Part shown: piece after piece, positions 28,410 through 37,529 of the stretch
Layout of the letters: the number at the start of each line of letters is the position of its first letter
How positions within the stretch are numbered: the stretch's first letter is position 1
Assembly (NCBI RefSeq): GCF_027886475.1
Contig: NZ_CP115670.1
Span: 992,001-1,056,000, forward strand
Length of the DNA: 64,000 nucleotides
Reading direction: 5' to 3'
Source of the DNA: Corynebacterium sp. SCR221107
GTDB taxonomy: Bacteria; Actinomycetota; Actinomycetes; Mycobacteriales; Mycobacteriaceae
Program-made: the position numbers and the translations under genes
Notes under the pieces: model-generated
Told to the model about the DNA's origin: nothing
The model's input: the letters and a program-made list of their open reading frames with translations, nothing else
The model's database searches: none

Positions 28410-29486
28410 ATGTCTAGTAACCGTAATTCGCTGCTTAGAGAAAAGGACTCGCTGGTCAATGCCTACGTGCGCAATACCACGGGGATCTTGGAACTTAACC
28501 GTCCACGTGCATTGAACTCGCTCAACCAAGAGATGATCGACATTATTGACGAAGCCCTCAATTCATGGCGTGATGACCCCGCAGTTCACCGTGTCGTGCT
28601 GACTTCGCTCAGCGAGAAGGGCTTCTGTGCTGGAGGAGATGTGCGCGAGGCTCGTGAAGCAGCGTTATCGGGGAACCACGGCCCCGCAGACCACTTTTTC
28701 GATACCGAATTTCAACTCAACGGGGATCTTGCCGAGTTCCCCAAAGCTTATATCTCGATCATCGATGGCGTGGTGATGGGAGGTGGACTCGGCATCTCTG
28801 CGCATGGCTCTCACCGGATCGTGACGGAGAAAGCATTTGCCGCCATGCCAGAAATGGCAATTGGTTACATGCCAGATGTGGGAATTCCGTGGATGTTCCA
28901 GCATATGGTAGATGAAAACAATAGGACCTCTTATGCTAGGGCTGTATTTCTCGTGGTTACAGGATGGCGTTTGAGCCCGGCGGATATGGTGTATTCGGGG
29001 CTCGCTACCCATTTCGTTCCTTCGAAAGATATCGGTGATTTTGTAGATGTAGTGATCGCAGAATCCTTAGATGAGGCTCTCGAGCGATATGCCTCCAATG
29101 TAGAGGAAGTATCCCGGCTTGCCGCTTTGGAGGCGGACATCGAAGCAACCTTCAATTTTGCGTCGTGGGCAGAGATTTCAGCGGCACTCGATTCCCATCC
29201 GAACAAGGAATTTACTGAGGAAGTTCGTTCCTTGCTTTCCAATGCAAACCCCGCGTCTGTAGTGGCTGCAGTCGAGCTGATGCATGCGATCACGAAGGTG
29301 TCCTCAATTCGGGAGGAGCTAAAGTTAGAAAAAGCACTGGGGGCGCATATGCGACGCCTGCCGAATTTCGCCGAAGGGGTGAGAGCGGTTCTGGTAGACA
29401 AGGATCGCAGTCCGAAATTCGCACCTGCCAGCTACGACGAGGTCGACGCAAATGAGTTTCGTATGCTTTTGGAAAACGTCCTCTAG
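28410..29486 (+). CDS. Enoyl-CoA hydratase/3-hydroxyisobutyryl-CoA hydrolase-type protein
   Basis: 358 aa, the long crotonase form (ECH_2) of 3-hydroxyisobutyryl-CoA hydrolases rather than the 260-aa hydratases. Seen: LNRPRALNSLN (about 29-39), oxyanion-hole segments EKGFCAGGDVREA (about 69-81) and DGVVMGGGLGISAHGSHRIV (about 119-138), and the catalytic pair in AMPEMAIGYMPDVG (Glu and Asp, about 144-157). It would hydrolyse 3-hydroxyisobutyryl-CoA in valine breakdown, or act on a related acyl-CoA. The upstream region lacks a clear ribosome site. A second paralogue lies at 45266. Confidence 0.85.
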   Translation: MSSNRNSLLREKDSLVNAYVRNTTGILELNRPRALNSLNQEMIDIIDEALNSWRDDPAVHRVVLTSLSEKGFCAGGDVREAREAALSGNHGPADHFFDTEFQLNGDLAEFPKAYISIIDGVVMGGGLGISAHGSHRIVTEKAFAAMPEMAIGYMPDVGIPWMFQHMVDENNRTSYARAVFLVVTGWRLSPADMVYSGLATHFVPSKDIGDFVDVVIAESLDEALERYASNVEEVSRLAALEADIEATFNFASWAEISAALDSHPNKEFTEEVRSLLSNANPASVVAAVELMHAITKVSSIREELKLEKALGAHMRRLPNFAEGVRAVLVDKDRSPKFAPASYDEVDANEFRMLLENVL

Positions 29487-29527
29487 AAATTAAGTTAAGG
29501 AATGCTTGAGAGCAATAGTCGAAAGAA

Positions 29528-29554
29528 CCGCGACCTTAACACGCAAGGTCGCGG
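29528..29554. terminator. Terminator between convergent crotonase and TetR genes
   Basis: Perfect 10-bp arms CCGCGACCTT (29528-29537) and AAGGTCGCGG (29545-29554) around a 7-base loop, 41 bases after the crotonase stop. The following CTTCAATCATTT is moderately T-rich. Confidence 0.75.
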
Positions 29555-29643
29555 CTTCAATCATTTCTAGGTCTGCGTAGCCATCCGTTTACCCACGATG
29601 ATTCGTGACGTACCTATGGTTTCTAATCCTGAGCCATGGGGGA

Positions 29644-30348
29644 CTAATCTGCGCAGAGCTTTCCGGATTTATTATGCCGATCGTTGCGGCACAGCTGGAT
29701 CGGGGAGTGCTCGAGTGAAATAATCTCTTCACGAATTTCTTCCGGCAGCTCGACAGGCCTGGCCACCGGTTTGTCACGGAATTGGTCGAAGGCTCGGCGC
29801 AGAATGTTGACACCGACTTCGCTTCCCCGATCGTGGCAAAAGTCGAAGTAGTGAGAGATCGCAAACTGTGCAACAGACGCGGCAGCAACAATCTCGGTGG
29901 CAAGGTCGAACAGGTCTTTTCCTGGAAAGTACTCGGCGATTTGAGCAAATGCCTCCCGTTGATAATGAGGCTCTAAATGATTGTTGAGCCCCAGTGGCAG
30001 AATTCCAATCTGCTGGCTGAGCACACCGAGCGAGTAGAAAGACAAAAGGTCATCGTCGTTACGTCGGAGTCCATTGATTGCGACTTGTTCGACGATTTCA
30101 TAAACCTTTTTTCCCTCGGTATCACCTACGGATTCGAGCATTTCCCGCACAGCGTGAGACGCGAATTCTATGATCGCTTCTTCACGCGAGGAAAAATAAT
30201 TGTGAAAAGTGCGCTGAGAAACCCCTGCCCGTGCGCAGATTTCAGCGATCGATTGCTTTTCGGGGCCTTCATAGCGGGCCACGGATGCCGCCGCTCGTGC
30301 GATGGCTGCTCGCGTTTGAGCCTTCTTCAATTCGCGTAGGCCGGACAT
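29644..30348 (-). CDS. TetR-family transcriptional regulator
   Basis: 234 aa. N-terminal TetR helix-turn-helix at about 8-60: AAIARAAASVARYEG, then SIAEICARAGVSQRTFHNYFSSREEAI. The C-terminal ligand domain is not assignable. It lies downstream of the MMPL exporter gene on the same strand (165 bases between them, with a hairpin), a common exporter-regulator pairing. The 17-bp palindrome upstream of the exporter is a candidate operator. ATG start. Confidence 0.88.
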   Translation of the reverse strand: MSGLRELKKAQTRAAIARAAASVARYEGPEKQSIAEICARAGVSQRTFHNYFSSREEAIIEFASHAVREMLESVGDTEGKKVYEIVEQVAINGLRRNDDDLLSFYSLGVLSQQIGILPLGLNNHLEPHYQREAFAQIAEYFPGKDLFDLATEIVAAASVAQFAISHYFDFCHDRGSEVGVNILRRAFDQFRDKPVARPVELPEEIREEIISLEHSPIQLCRNDRHNKSGKLCAD

Positions 30349-30456
30349 GAAGCGTGCATCCTTTCTAATAGAGGGGGAGGTTCTGATGATGTCGTAAATA
30401 CTGGAGCAATTGATGCTTCAGGAAGTAGGTACCCATTTAGATTAAGCCTTTGGGCA

Positions 30457-30482
30457 CACAGCCCCATTCATCTGGGGCTGTG
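30457..30482 (-). terminator. Hairpin after MMPL exporter gene
   Basis: Perfect 10-bp arms CACAGCCCCA (30457-30466) and TGGGGCTGTG (30473-30482) with a 6-base loop, 32 bases past the exporter stop on its strand. No long T-run follows, so read-through into tetR is possible. Confidence 0.65.
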
Positions 30483-30513
30483 ACAAGGATTAACGGCATT
30501 GACCTTGCGCGTC

Positions 30514-32853
30514 TTAGTGGGCAAGGTTGTGCTCGCGGGCCAGTGCTTCACCCTCGATATCTACCTTTGGCAAGATTTTGTCAATCCACTTGGGTAACCA
30601 CCAAGCGCGTTCATCCAGCAAAAACATTGTCGCAGGGATGATGGTCATTCGAACGATGAATGCATCGAAGAAGACTGCGATGGCTAGTGCAAAGCCCATT
30701 GTCTTGATGAAGGCCATATCCTGCATCATGAAGGCCGCGAAGACAGATATCATGATCAGCGCAGCTGCCGTAACCACGCGGGCGCCATGTTTAAAACCGT
30801 TTGAGGTTGCATTACCGGCGGTCTTGCCATGTGCCCAGCCTTCGCGCATGCGAGTGACGAGGAACACTTGGTAATCCATTGCAAGTCCAAAGACGAGCCC
30901 GATGAGAATGATCGGCAGGAAGGAAAGCAAAGGCTGTGGATCGTCGATAATGCTTAACCAACCCTCTTGGAAGATTCCCACCGTCACGCCGAAGGTAGCG
31001 AGCACGGACAGTCCGAATCCCAACGCCGCGATGAGCGGTACCCAAATAGAGCGGAAGACAAGCATCAAGACCACAAATGCCAAAATGAGGACGATTGCGA
31101 CATAGGGGATGAGAACTGATTGGAGTCGATCGGAGACATCGTCGTAAATAGCCGTTGCTCCAGTGATGCCGTAGGTGGCGCCCGTCTCGGACTTCAACGC
31201 TGGGGTGTTTTCTCGCAGGCTCACCAATGTCTCTGATGTTCGTGAATCGGTTGGACCCCACTCCGGTGTGATATAGATCTGCGCGGTGTCCATTCCATCA
31301 GTCGTTGCTGTGACCTGAGCGTTAACAACACCATCGGTTTCGGAGATGGTGGAAACGGCCATCTGGAGTGCCATCGGGCGTTCAGCCTTGCTTACCTCGG
31401 CGAGATCTACCAAGGCGATCATCGGTGCATTGCGACCTTTCCCGAATTCCTCGGCAGTGATATCCCATGCTTCTCGAGTAGCGGATCCCCTTGGCTCAGA
31501 ACCGCCAGTGGGCATGGCAAGTTGCATGTTGGCCGCTGGAATTCCCAGAATCGCCAGAGCGACGACACCGACAATCAGGTGGCCCATCGGGTGCTTGCGG
31601 ATTCTTCGCACCCAGCGAAGACCCATCGTAGGAGTCTCGTTCTCAGGGTCAGGAACTTTTGGCCCAGGAACTCGTGCGGCAAAGATCTTCGTACCTAACA
31701 GGCCAAGAAGCGCTGGGAGGAAGGTAAGCGCTACGAGAACCGCAATGGCGACGGTCGCGGCTGCGGTGAGAGCCATTGCCGTCAAGAATGGGATGTTGAT
31801 GATAGACAATGCTGCCAGCGCAATGAGCACGGTAAGGCCCGCGAAAACAACAGCCGAGCCAGCAGTGCCAACCGCCATGCCCATGGCATGGGCTCGTTGA
31901 TCTAACGTCATCTTCTTGAGCGCATCACGCAGCTGCCGAGGTTCCATATCAGCCGCGCCGGCTGTCTTCACGAGCTCATTGCGGAAGCGGTTGACGATAA
32001 ACAGGGCGTAGTCGATTCCCACAGCTAGGCCGATCATCGATGCCAGGGTGGGGGTCATCGAGGTAATGTCGGAAGACACAGCTGTGAGTGCTTGAATGCC
32101 CAAAATGCCGATTCCTACACCGATAACCGCCGAAATCAGCGGCATCCCAGCGGCAACGAATGAACCAAACGTAATCAGCAAGACAATGGCGGCCACTGCC
32201 ATACCGATAATCTCAGACGTCATTTCCATCTCACTCATGGCCGTAAAGGCATTACCGTTTGCCAGTACTTTGAGCGTGTCTGAATTGTATTCGTCGAGTA
32301 CGGCTTCGACGGCATCGCGATCTTCGATTGGGATATCGGTTGCAGAAGCGGCGTCAAAGGTAATGCTCATCGTGCCGGTGGTTTGATCTTCTGACAAGGG
32401 GCTCAAGGCCTTAATATCCGACTGAATTTGTTCCTCAGGGACTCCTTGGGCCTGCTTTGCCTGGGTTAGCTGTTGTGACATGCCCATCGAGGCGGTAGCC
32501 GGATCGACGAGGGTGTCGGTTTCCGTGAGTGCACCAGTGGCCTTGAGGTCTTCGATCAGCTCGTTGATGCGGGCCTGGACCTCGGGATCGGTTAGTTTTG
32601 ACCCGTCTGTCGTCTGGACCAAGATCGTGCCGGTCGGTCCGGATAACGCATCGCCTGACGTCGGGAAGCGCTCCTGCATCTTTTCCATCGTTTCAACTGA
32701 CTCCAGACCTGGGATGGTCATGGTGTTGGTGGTGGGCTTAGAAAAAGCCGATGCTACTGAACCAATGGCTATGAGGACTATGAGCCAAAAAGCGAGGAAA
32801 ACCCATTTCTTTCGGTAGGCCGTGCTACCGATTTTGTAAAGGAATTGAGCCAT
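30514..32853 (-). CDS. MMPL-family RND transporter
   Basis: 779 aa with the twofold RND layout: TM1 at about 17-38, a periplasmic loop (about 45-190), TM2-6 (about 200-370), a second loop (about 430-560) and TM7-11 (about 570-745). Seen: IGLAVGIDYALFIVNRFR (about 272-289) and FGLAMDYQVFLVTRMREG (about 654-671), the paired G-x-x-x-D-Y motifs of MMPL proton relays. MMPL proteins export lipids (trehalose monomycolate for MmpL3) or drugs. It is shorter than MmpL3 and has a TetR gene behind it, favouring a regulated lipid or drug exporter. Substrate unknown. Confidence 0.9.
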   Translation of the reverse strand: MAQFLYKIGSTAYRKKWVFLAFWLIVLIAIGSVASAFSKPTTNTMTIPGLESVETMEKMQERFPTSGDALSGPTGTILVQTTDGSKLTDPEVQARINELIEDLKATGALTETDTLVDPATASMGMSQQLTQAKQAQGVPEEQIQSDIKALSPLSEDQTTGTMSITFDAASATDIPIEDRDAVEAVLDEYNSDTLKVLANGNAFTAMSEMEMTSEIIGMAVAAIVLLITFGSFVAAGMPLISAVIGVGIGILGIQALTAVSSDITSMTPTLASMIGLAVGIDYALFIVNRFRNELVKTAGAADMEPRQLRDALKKMTLDQRAHAMGMAVGTAGSAVVFAGLTVLIALAALSIINIPFLTAMALTAAATVAIAVLVALTFLPALLGLLGTKIFAARVPGPKVPDPENETPTMGLRWVRRIRKHPMGHLIVGVVALAILGIPAANMQLAMPTGGSEPRGSATREAWDITAEEFGKGRNAPMIALVDLAEVSKAERPMALQMAVSTISETDGVVNAQVTATTDGMDTAQIYITPEWGPTDSRTSETLVSLRENTPALKSETGATYGITGATAIYDDVSDRLQSVLIPYVAIVLILAFVVLMLVFRSIWVPLIAALGFGLSVLATFGVTVGIFQEGWLSIIDDPQPLLSFLPIILIGLVFGLAMDYQVFLVTRMREGWAHGKTAGNATSNGFKHGARVVTAAALIMISVFAAFMMQDMAFIKTMGFALAIAVFFDAFIVRMTIIPATMFLLDERAWWLPKWIDKILPKVDIEGEALAREHNLAH

Positions 32854-32961
32854 GAGGTGGTTGTCTTTCCTGTATTCGTGGGATTGGGAAGATTTGAGTT
32901 ACGCACCGCTTTGGGTGTTCGATTACCTATTTTTCGCAGGTTTCACCCGATTTGCGCAACA

Positions 32962-32978
32962 TTGCATAGTCTATGCAA
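32962..32978. promoter_or_regulatory. 17-bp palindromic operator upstream of MMPL gene
   Basis: TTGCATAG-T-CTATGCAA is a perfect palindrome with a single central base, 109 bases before the MMPL start. This size and symmetry are typical of TetR-type operators; the nearby TetR gene is the obvious candidate. No second copy was found in the window. Confidence 0.6.
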
Positions 32979-33144
32979 AAATTCGGAAAGGCTGCAAGTT
33001 TCGGGTTGTAAAAGCGATGAATCGTGCAATCGTGAAGAGATTGGTCGCCTGCGATGAGACGTTGTCGTTTGACAATCTTTGGAATTGCTTTTCGGTAGAA
33101 TTGCTGTCGTTCTTGGGGCGTGAGAGGTGGAGGAAGCGCAGTTA

Positions 33145-33227
33145 ATGGACGTTGATTTCCTCAGAGTTGTGCTGGCAGCTTCCGCGATAATTGTCGGGGT
33201 GGCTTTTGCTGTTGCTATTCGTCGAAT
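33145..33227 (+). pseudogene. DUF5808 membrane protein gene, 5' part, split by IS3 element
   Basis: ATG at 33145 with GGTGGAGGAA upstream; it encodes MDVDFLRVVLAASAIIVGVA and on to an arginine pair, a single hydrophobic helix. It is cut by the IS3 left end at 33228 and reads 6 codons into the IS before a stop. The continuation lies at 34530-34753. Confidence 0.6.
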
Positions 33228-33276
33228 TGAAGCGTCCTGGGTTTAGTTCCTACCTCAGCTAAGGAAGGATTGAACT

Positions 33277-33594
33277 ATGCCTAGAAAGTATTCCGTCGAG
33301 TTCAAGGAGAAGGCGGTCCATCAGATCATCGAAATGGTCCGCCTGGAGTCTTGCTCACTGCAACGCGCCTATTCGGAGGTCGGTGAGCTGCTGAGTATCT
33401 CACCATACGTTGCGGGTTTGGTACCGTGACAGCGCTTCAGTACGCGATAATTCTGACGCTTCAGGCGGCGAAACAATGGAAGAAGAACTCAGGCGTCTGC
33501 GTCGAGAAAACCGCGAACTGAAACGAGCAAACGGGATTCTTAAGACAGCTTCGGCTTTTTCGCAGCGGAACTCGACCGACCCACGGCCAAATGA
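33277..33594 (+). pseudogene. IS3 transposase OrfA, frameshifted
   Basis: The HTH subunit, MPRKYSVEFKEKAVHQII, then the frame shifts at about 33396 (SISPYVAG where the family has ISPHTLRYWYR; two bases appear lost). It continues in the next frame (WYRDSASVRDN... leucine-zipper REN-REL-KRANGILKTASAF). It shifts again at the T5 run near 33556 (one T short), back to the original frame ending ...ELDRPTAK and TGA at 33592-33594. In the start frame a stop occurs at 33427. Two lesions make a sequencing slip alone less likely. Confidence 0.75.
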
Positions 33595-34499
33595 TCTCCT
33601 ACATCGACGCGTACAAAGATCAATTTGGGGTCGAGGCCATCTGCAGAGTTCTAAAACAGGCAGATCGTGGATTCATCACCTCTCGTGGCTACCGCAAGGC
33701 GACCACTCGTGTTCCCAGCGCAAGGGCCTTAAGCGATAGCCTGCTCATCCCAGAGATACAGCGTGTGCATGCACAGAATTTCTCGGTCTACGGTATCCGC
33801 AAAATGTGGCACGCGATGAACCGTGAAGGCTTTCATATTGGTCGCGACAAGACCGCACATCTGATGAAACTCGCAGGCGTTTCTGGCCGCAGACGTGGGC
33901 GAACCCCAGTGACAACGGTAAGCCAGAAGACACCGGATCATCGCCGAGACCTTGTACAGCGAGACTTTCGTGCGCAGGCACCAGGCAGGCTTTGGGTTGC
34001 CGACATTACCCACGTTCGCACCCTGTCAGGATTCGCCTATACCGCGTTTGTCGTGGATGTATTCAGCCGAAAAATTGTTGGTGTTGCTACACGCTCGACG
34101 ATGCCTACCGATGCACTGCCGATGGAGGCTTTGGAGCATGCGTTAACGACTGCAGGGCGAATCCATGGAAACCAGCTAATTCACCATAGCGATCGGGGCA
34201 GCCAGTATGTGTCACTGAAGTATTCCACTGCGCTAGCCGAGTCAGGAATCCGTCCGAGTGTGGGAACAGTCGGCGATTCTTACGACAATGCACTAGCCGA
34301 AACAGTCAACGGTCTCTACAAGGCTGAACTGATTCATGCCCAGGGCCCGTGGACGTCGGTCGGAGAAGTCGAACTGGCCACCTTGCGGTGGGCGCATTGG
34401 TGGAACACGAAGCGACTTCACGAAGCATTGGACTACGCCACCCCACAGGAAGTAGAAACCGAGTACTATCTCACCCAGCCCATCAACACAGGGCCGTAA
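33591..34499 (+). CDS. IS3 transposase OrfB (DDE catalytic subunit)
   Basis: 302 aa with the HTH_21 region (about 50-105, YGIRKMWHAMNREG) and the rve core: D in RLWVADITHVRT (about 133), D in LIHHSDRGSQYVS (about 198), E in YDNALAETVNGLYK (about 234), K/R following. ATG overlaps the orfA stop (ATGA). The reading frame is intact. In IS3 elements the active transposase is an OrfAB fusion, so OrfB alone is not expected to transpose, and orfA is damaged here. Confidence 0.9.
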   Translation: MISYIDAYKDQFGVEAICRVLKQADRGFITSRGYRKATTRVPSARALSDSLLIPEIQRVHAQNFSVYGIRKMWHAMNREGFHIGRDKTAHLMKLAGVSGRRRGRTPVTTVSQKTPDHRRDLVQRDFRAQAPGRLWVADITHVRTLSGFAYTAFVVDVFSRKIVGVATRSTMPTDALPMEALEHALTTAGRIHGNQLIHHSDRGSQYVSLKYSTALAESGIRPSVGTVGDSYDNALAETVNGLYKAELIHAQGPWTSVGEVELATLRWAHWWNTKRLHEALDYATPQEVETEYYLTQPINTGP

Positions 34500-34529
34500 A
34501 AGAAGCGGAACTAAACCCAGGACGCTTCA

Positions 34530-34753
34530 ACAAGAGCGGAGTGCAGTCTGGCAGTCGGTCGAGCGACGATGGAGCCAACTATAAGTGGGGCATCATTTAC
34601 TACAATCCGAATGACCCCTCTGTGCTGGTAGAGAAGCGTTTTGGGGTGGGGGTGAATTTCAATTATGCAACATGGCAGGGCAAGACATTTGTCGCTGTCG
34701 TCTTAGTGGCGACAGCGACCTGCCTTGCCCTGCCATTTCTCGGGTGGCGTTAA
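34530..34753 (+). pseudogene. DUF5808 membrane protein gene, 3' part
   Basis: Continuation of the gene broken by the IS3 element. In frame it gives GANYKWGIIYYNPNDPSVLV, then EKRFGVGVNFNYATW, the DUF5808 signature (Y-N-P-x-D-P ... K-R-F-G-x-G), followed by a membrane helix (TFVAVVLVATATCLALPFLGW) and stop. With the 5' piece the original protein would be roughly 100 aa with one helix at each end. Frame can be restored only by removing 1 or 4 bases at the joint. Confidence 0.6.
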
Positions 34754-34779
34754 AGCAGGATTGGTATGAGGGGGTGCCT

Positions 34780-36978
34780 TTAGGCGATTCCCTCGCGCTG
34801 CTTGAACTCGCGGCGTCGAGCGTGCAATAACGGTTCGGTGTAACCGGACGGTGACTGTGTGCCCTTGAGAATCAGATCCTTTGCCGTTTGGAAGGCGATG
34901 GAGTAATCGTAGTCGGCAGACATGGAGCGGTAAGCCGGATCACCCTCGTTCTGGCGATCCACAACCTTCGCCATGCGCTCGAGGGACTCAATAATTTGTT
35001 CCTCTGAAACAACGCCGTGCGTGAGCCAGTTTGCCAGAATCTGAGAAGAAATGCGCAGGGTAGCGCGGTCCTCCATCAAATCCACATCGTGAATGTCGGG
35101 AACCTTGGAGCAACCGATACCTTGTTCGACCCAACGGACAACGTAGCCGAGAATGGACTGACAGTTGTTGTCGAGCTCTTCCTGCTTTTCTGCGTCGGAC
35201 CAATCGGTAGTGGCCGCAACAGGTACAGTCAACAGTCCTAGGAAGGTGTCGCGACGGCCTGCAGTCTTGAGCTTTTCCTGAACCTCGTGAACATCAACCT
35301 GGTGGTAGTGGGTAGCATGCAGCACCGCGCCCGTTGGGGAGGGAACCCATGCGGTGTTCGCACCCTCACGGGGCTGACCGATCTTCGCCTCGAGCATTTC
35401 GGCCATCAACTCAGTCATGGCCCACATACCCTTACCGATCTGTGCCTTGCCTGGAAGTCCGCGCTCAATGCCGGTGTCGACGTTGTTGTCCTCGTATGAC
35501 TGCTTCCACAGTTCTTTTTGCATATCGGCCTTGCGGACCATCGCCCCGGCCTGCATCGAGGTGTGGATTTCATCACCGGTACGGTCCAAGAACCCCGTGT
35601 TGATGAACGCCAAACGGTCGGCCACGGCCATGATGCACGCATCGAGGTTAGCGGAGGTACGACGCTCTTCATCCATGACGCCAACCTTGATGGCAAAGCG
35701 CTCAAGGCCAAGCAGGTCCTCAACGCGTCCGAACAGCTCGTTCGTGAACTCCACTTCCTCAGGTCCATGTTGCTTTGGCTTGACGATGTAGATCGAGCCG
35801 GTTCGGGAATTACGCAGGGCGTTGTGCTGATCGAGGCCAGGGATTGCACAAGCGGAGGTGATGATGGCGTCCATAATGCCCTCGAACACCTCTTCACCGT
35901 CGACGAGGATAGCGGGATTACGCATAAGGTGGCCGACATTGCGGACGAGAAGGAGAGAGCGACCATGCAGGCGCACGTGGGTGCCGTTGCGGCCGATGTA
36001 CTCGCGGTCTTCGTTGAGAGCACGGGTGAAGGTCTTGCCGTTCTTGGTGACTTCTTCCTTCAGGCTGCCGTTGTTGAGTCCGAGCCAGTTACGGTAGCCC
36101 AAGACCTTGTCGGTGGCGTCGACCGCTGCAACAGAATCCTCGAAGTCCATGATTGTCGACACCGCGGCTTCAAGGATGATGTCCTTGATGCCGGCCTTAT
36201 CCTCGCGTCCAATGGGCGTGGACGGGTCGATCTGCAACTCAATATGCAGGCCGTTATTGCGCAGCAAGATGGCGGAAGGATCGTGGACTTCGCCGATGAA
36301 ACCGCGGTAAGAGCGTTGGTCGCGCAGGTGGAACTTCTCTTCTCCGACCATCGCGGTGAGCTTGCCGCAGAAAACTGTATAGCGGTCAACGTCAGCGTGA
36401 GATGCGCCCTCCAAAGGAACGGCCTTGTCGAGGAAATCTCGACCCCAGGCGATAACGCGGCGACCTCGCTCTGGGTTGTACTTGTCTCCCTTTTCCGCAC
36501 CGGGTTCTTCCGGGATGGCGTTAGTACCGTACAGCGCGTCATAGAGTGAACCCCAGCGGGCATTGGCAGCATTAAGCGCGAAACGTGCGTTGAGGATGGG
36601 TACTACAAGCTGAGGCCCTGCGACGGTAGCAATTTCTTCGTCGATGTTGCGGGTGCGGATTTCACCCTTGGCTGGTGCTTCTACGAGGTATCCGATCTCT
36701 CGCAGGAATGCCTCGTGTTCTTCTGGATCGGGCTGGCCGGGGTTTGCACGGTAGTAGTCATCGAGCTGGGTCTGAAGCTGCTCGCGCCGGGCAAGCAGCT
36801 GCTCATTGCGCGGAGTGAAATCCCTGACAATGCTCGCGAATCCAGCCCAGAAATCTTCGACTGAGACTCCGGTGGCTGGCAATACCTCAGAGTTGACGAA
36901 GTCGTAGAGAACCTGCGCGACCTCAAGGCCGGCTACCGACACCCGCGGGGTGGTGTCCTGATTAAGGGTCTGGATCAT
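34780..36978 (-). CDS. aceB: Malate synthase G
   Basis: 732 aa, the long G-type. It condenses glyoxylate with acetyl-CoA to malate, the second step of the glyoxylate shunt. Seen: the TIM-barrel motif [13 protein letters not shown] (about 270-282), [13 protein letters not shown] (about 293-305), [15 protein letters not shown] (catalytic Arg, about 343-357), [14 protein letters not shown] (about 510-523) and [14 protein letters not shown] (catalytic base region, about 542-555). Divergent from aceA over a 551-base regulatory region, the C. glutamicum arrangement. ATG start with GGAG-like site (GGGATGCTCC complement). Confidence 0.96.
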   Translation of the reverse strand: MIQTLNQDTTPRVSVAGLEVAQVLYDFVNSEVLPATGVSVEDFWAGFASIVRDFTPRNEQLLARREQLQTQLDDYYRANPGQPDPEEHEAFLREIGYLVEAPAKGEIRTRNIDEEIATVAGPQLVVPILNARFALNAANARWGSLYDALYGTNAIPEEPGAEKGDKYNPERGRRVIAWGRDFLDKAVPLEGASHADVDRYTVFCGKLTAMVGEEKFHLRDQRSYRGFIGEVHDPSAILLRNNGLHIELQIDPSTPIGREDKAGIKDIILEAAVSTIMDFEDSVAAVDATDKVLGYRNWLGLNNGSLKEEVTKNGKTFTRALNEDREYIGRNGTHVRLHGRSLLLVRNVGHLMRNPAILVDGEEVFEGIMDAIITSACAIPGLDQHNALRNSRTGSIYIVKPKQHGPEEVEFTNELFGRVEDLLGLERFAIKVGVMDEERRTSANLDACIMAVADRLAFINTGFLDRTGDEIHTSMQAGAMVRKADMQKELWKQSYEDNNVDTGIERGLPGKAQIGKGMWAMTELMAEMLEAKIGQPREGANTAWVPSPTGAVLHATHYHQVDVHEVQEKLKTAGRRDTFLGLLTVPVAATTDWSDAEKQEELDNNCQSILGYVVRWVEQGIGCSKVPDIHDVDLMEDRATLRISSQILANWLTHGVVSEEQIIESLERMAKVVDRQNEGDPAYRSMSADYDYSIAFQTAKDLILKGTQSPSGYTEPLLHARRREFKQREGIA

Positions 36979-37529
36979 CGGGATGCTCCTAGTGCTCGAG
37001 TGTGATCAATGGAAGTGCATTCTGCCCTCGGGGCGATGCAGCCGTTTGAAATTCTTTCAGTCCGGTTCTTGGTGGGAGAGACGCAAGGCCCGGTCAGTGT
37101 GTCGCTTTTGTGCGATGCATATCACTCTAAGTGACTGGCATCACAAGGAAAACCCTTTCACAATTTTTACTTCAGACTACCCCCGCTGTGGCGGTTGCCT
37201 CACTCGGGGGAGAGTGCCCGCTTTTTTAACTTTTCTGATTCGCCTGCGTATTTAAGTTGACAACGTTTGCGCAGGCGGGGGTGGTTTGGGGCAAAGCAAA
37301 AATTTTGGGGGCGAAACATGTCGCTTTGCAAAATTTGCAAATTACCCCTTTACCCCCACACGGAATTTACTTTTCGAATTCATTGACGCGGGACTCAAAC
37401 CAAGGCAATCTGTGACTCACGCCACCGAATTGGTTGCACGAGTTGCAACGAGGCGGTGGATCCTACACCAATCGTTAGAACCTTTCTCGCCACCATCTTT
37501 GGGCGACTAACCATGAAAGAGAGCACGAC
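36979..37529. promoter_or_regulatory. aceB-aceA divergent control region
   Basis: 551 bases without genes. It contains a GlxR-type site AGTGACTGGCATCACA (37130-37145) and a RamB-like element AAAATTTGCAAA (37330-37341) with an adjoining CTTTGCAAAA. It also has several C/G runs (ACCCCT, ACCCCCA at about 37344-37358) of the kind bound by RamA. In C. glutamicum this region is controlled by RamA, RamB and GlxR; the sites seen here fit the same scheme. An AGAGAG purine stretch precedes the aceA ATG. Confidence 0.7.

Larger units (their letters stand above)
33228..34529 (+). mobile_element. IS3-family insertion sequence
   Basis: 1302 bp with perfect 23-bp terminal inverted repeats (33228-33250 and 34507-34529, beginning TGAAGCGTCCTGGG). 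The two-gene orfA/orfB layout has the overlapping ATGA junction. The flanks show no clear 3-4 base target duplication (GAAT on the left, ACAA on the right). orfA is broken by frameshifts, so the copy is probably not autonomous. It is inserted within a small DUF5808-type gene. Confidence 0.9.
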
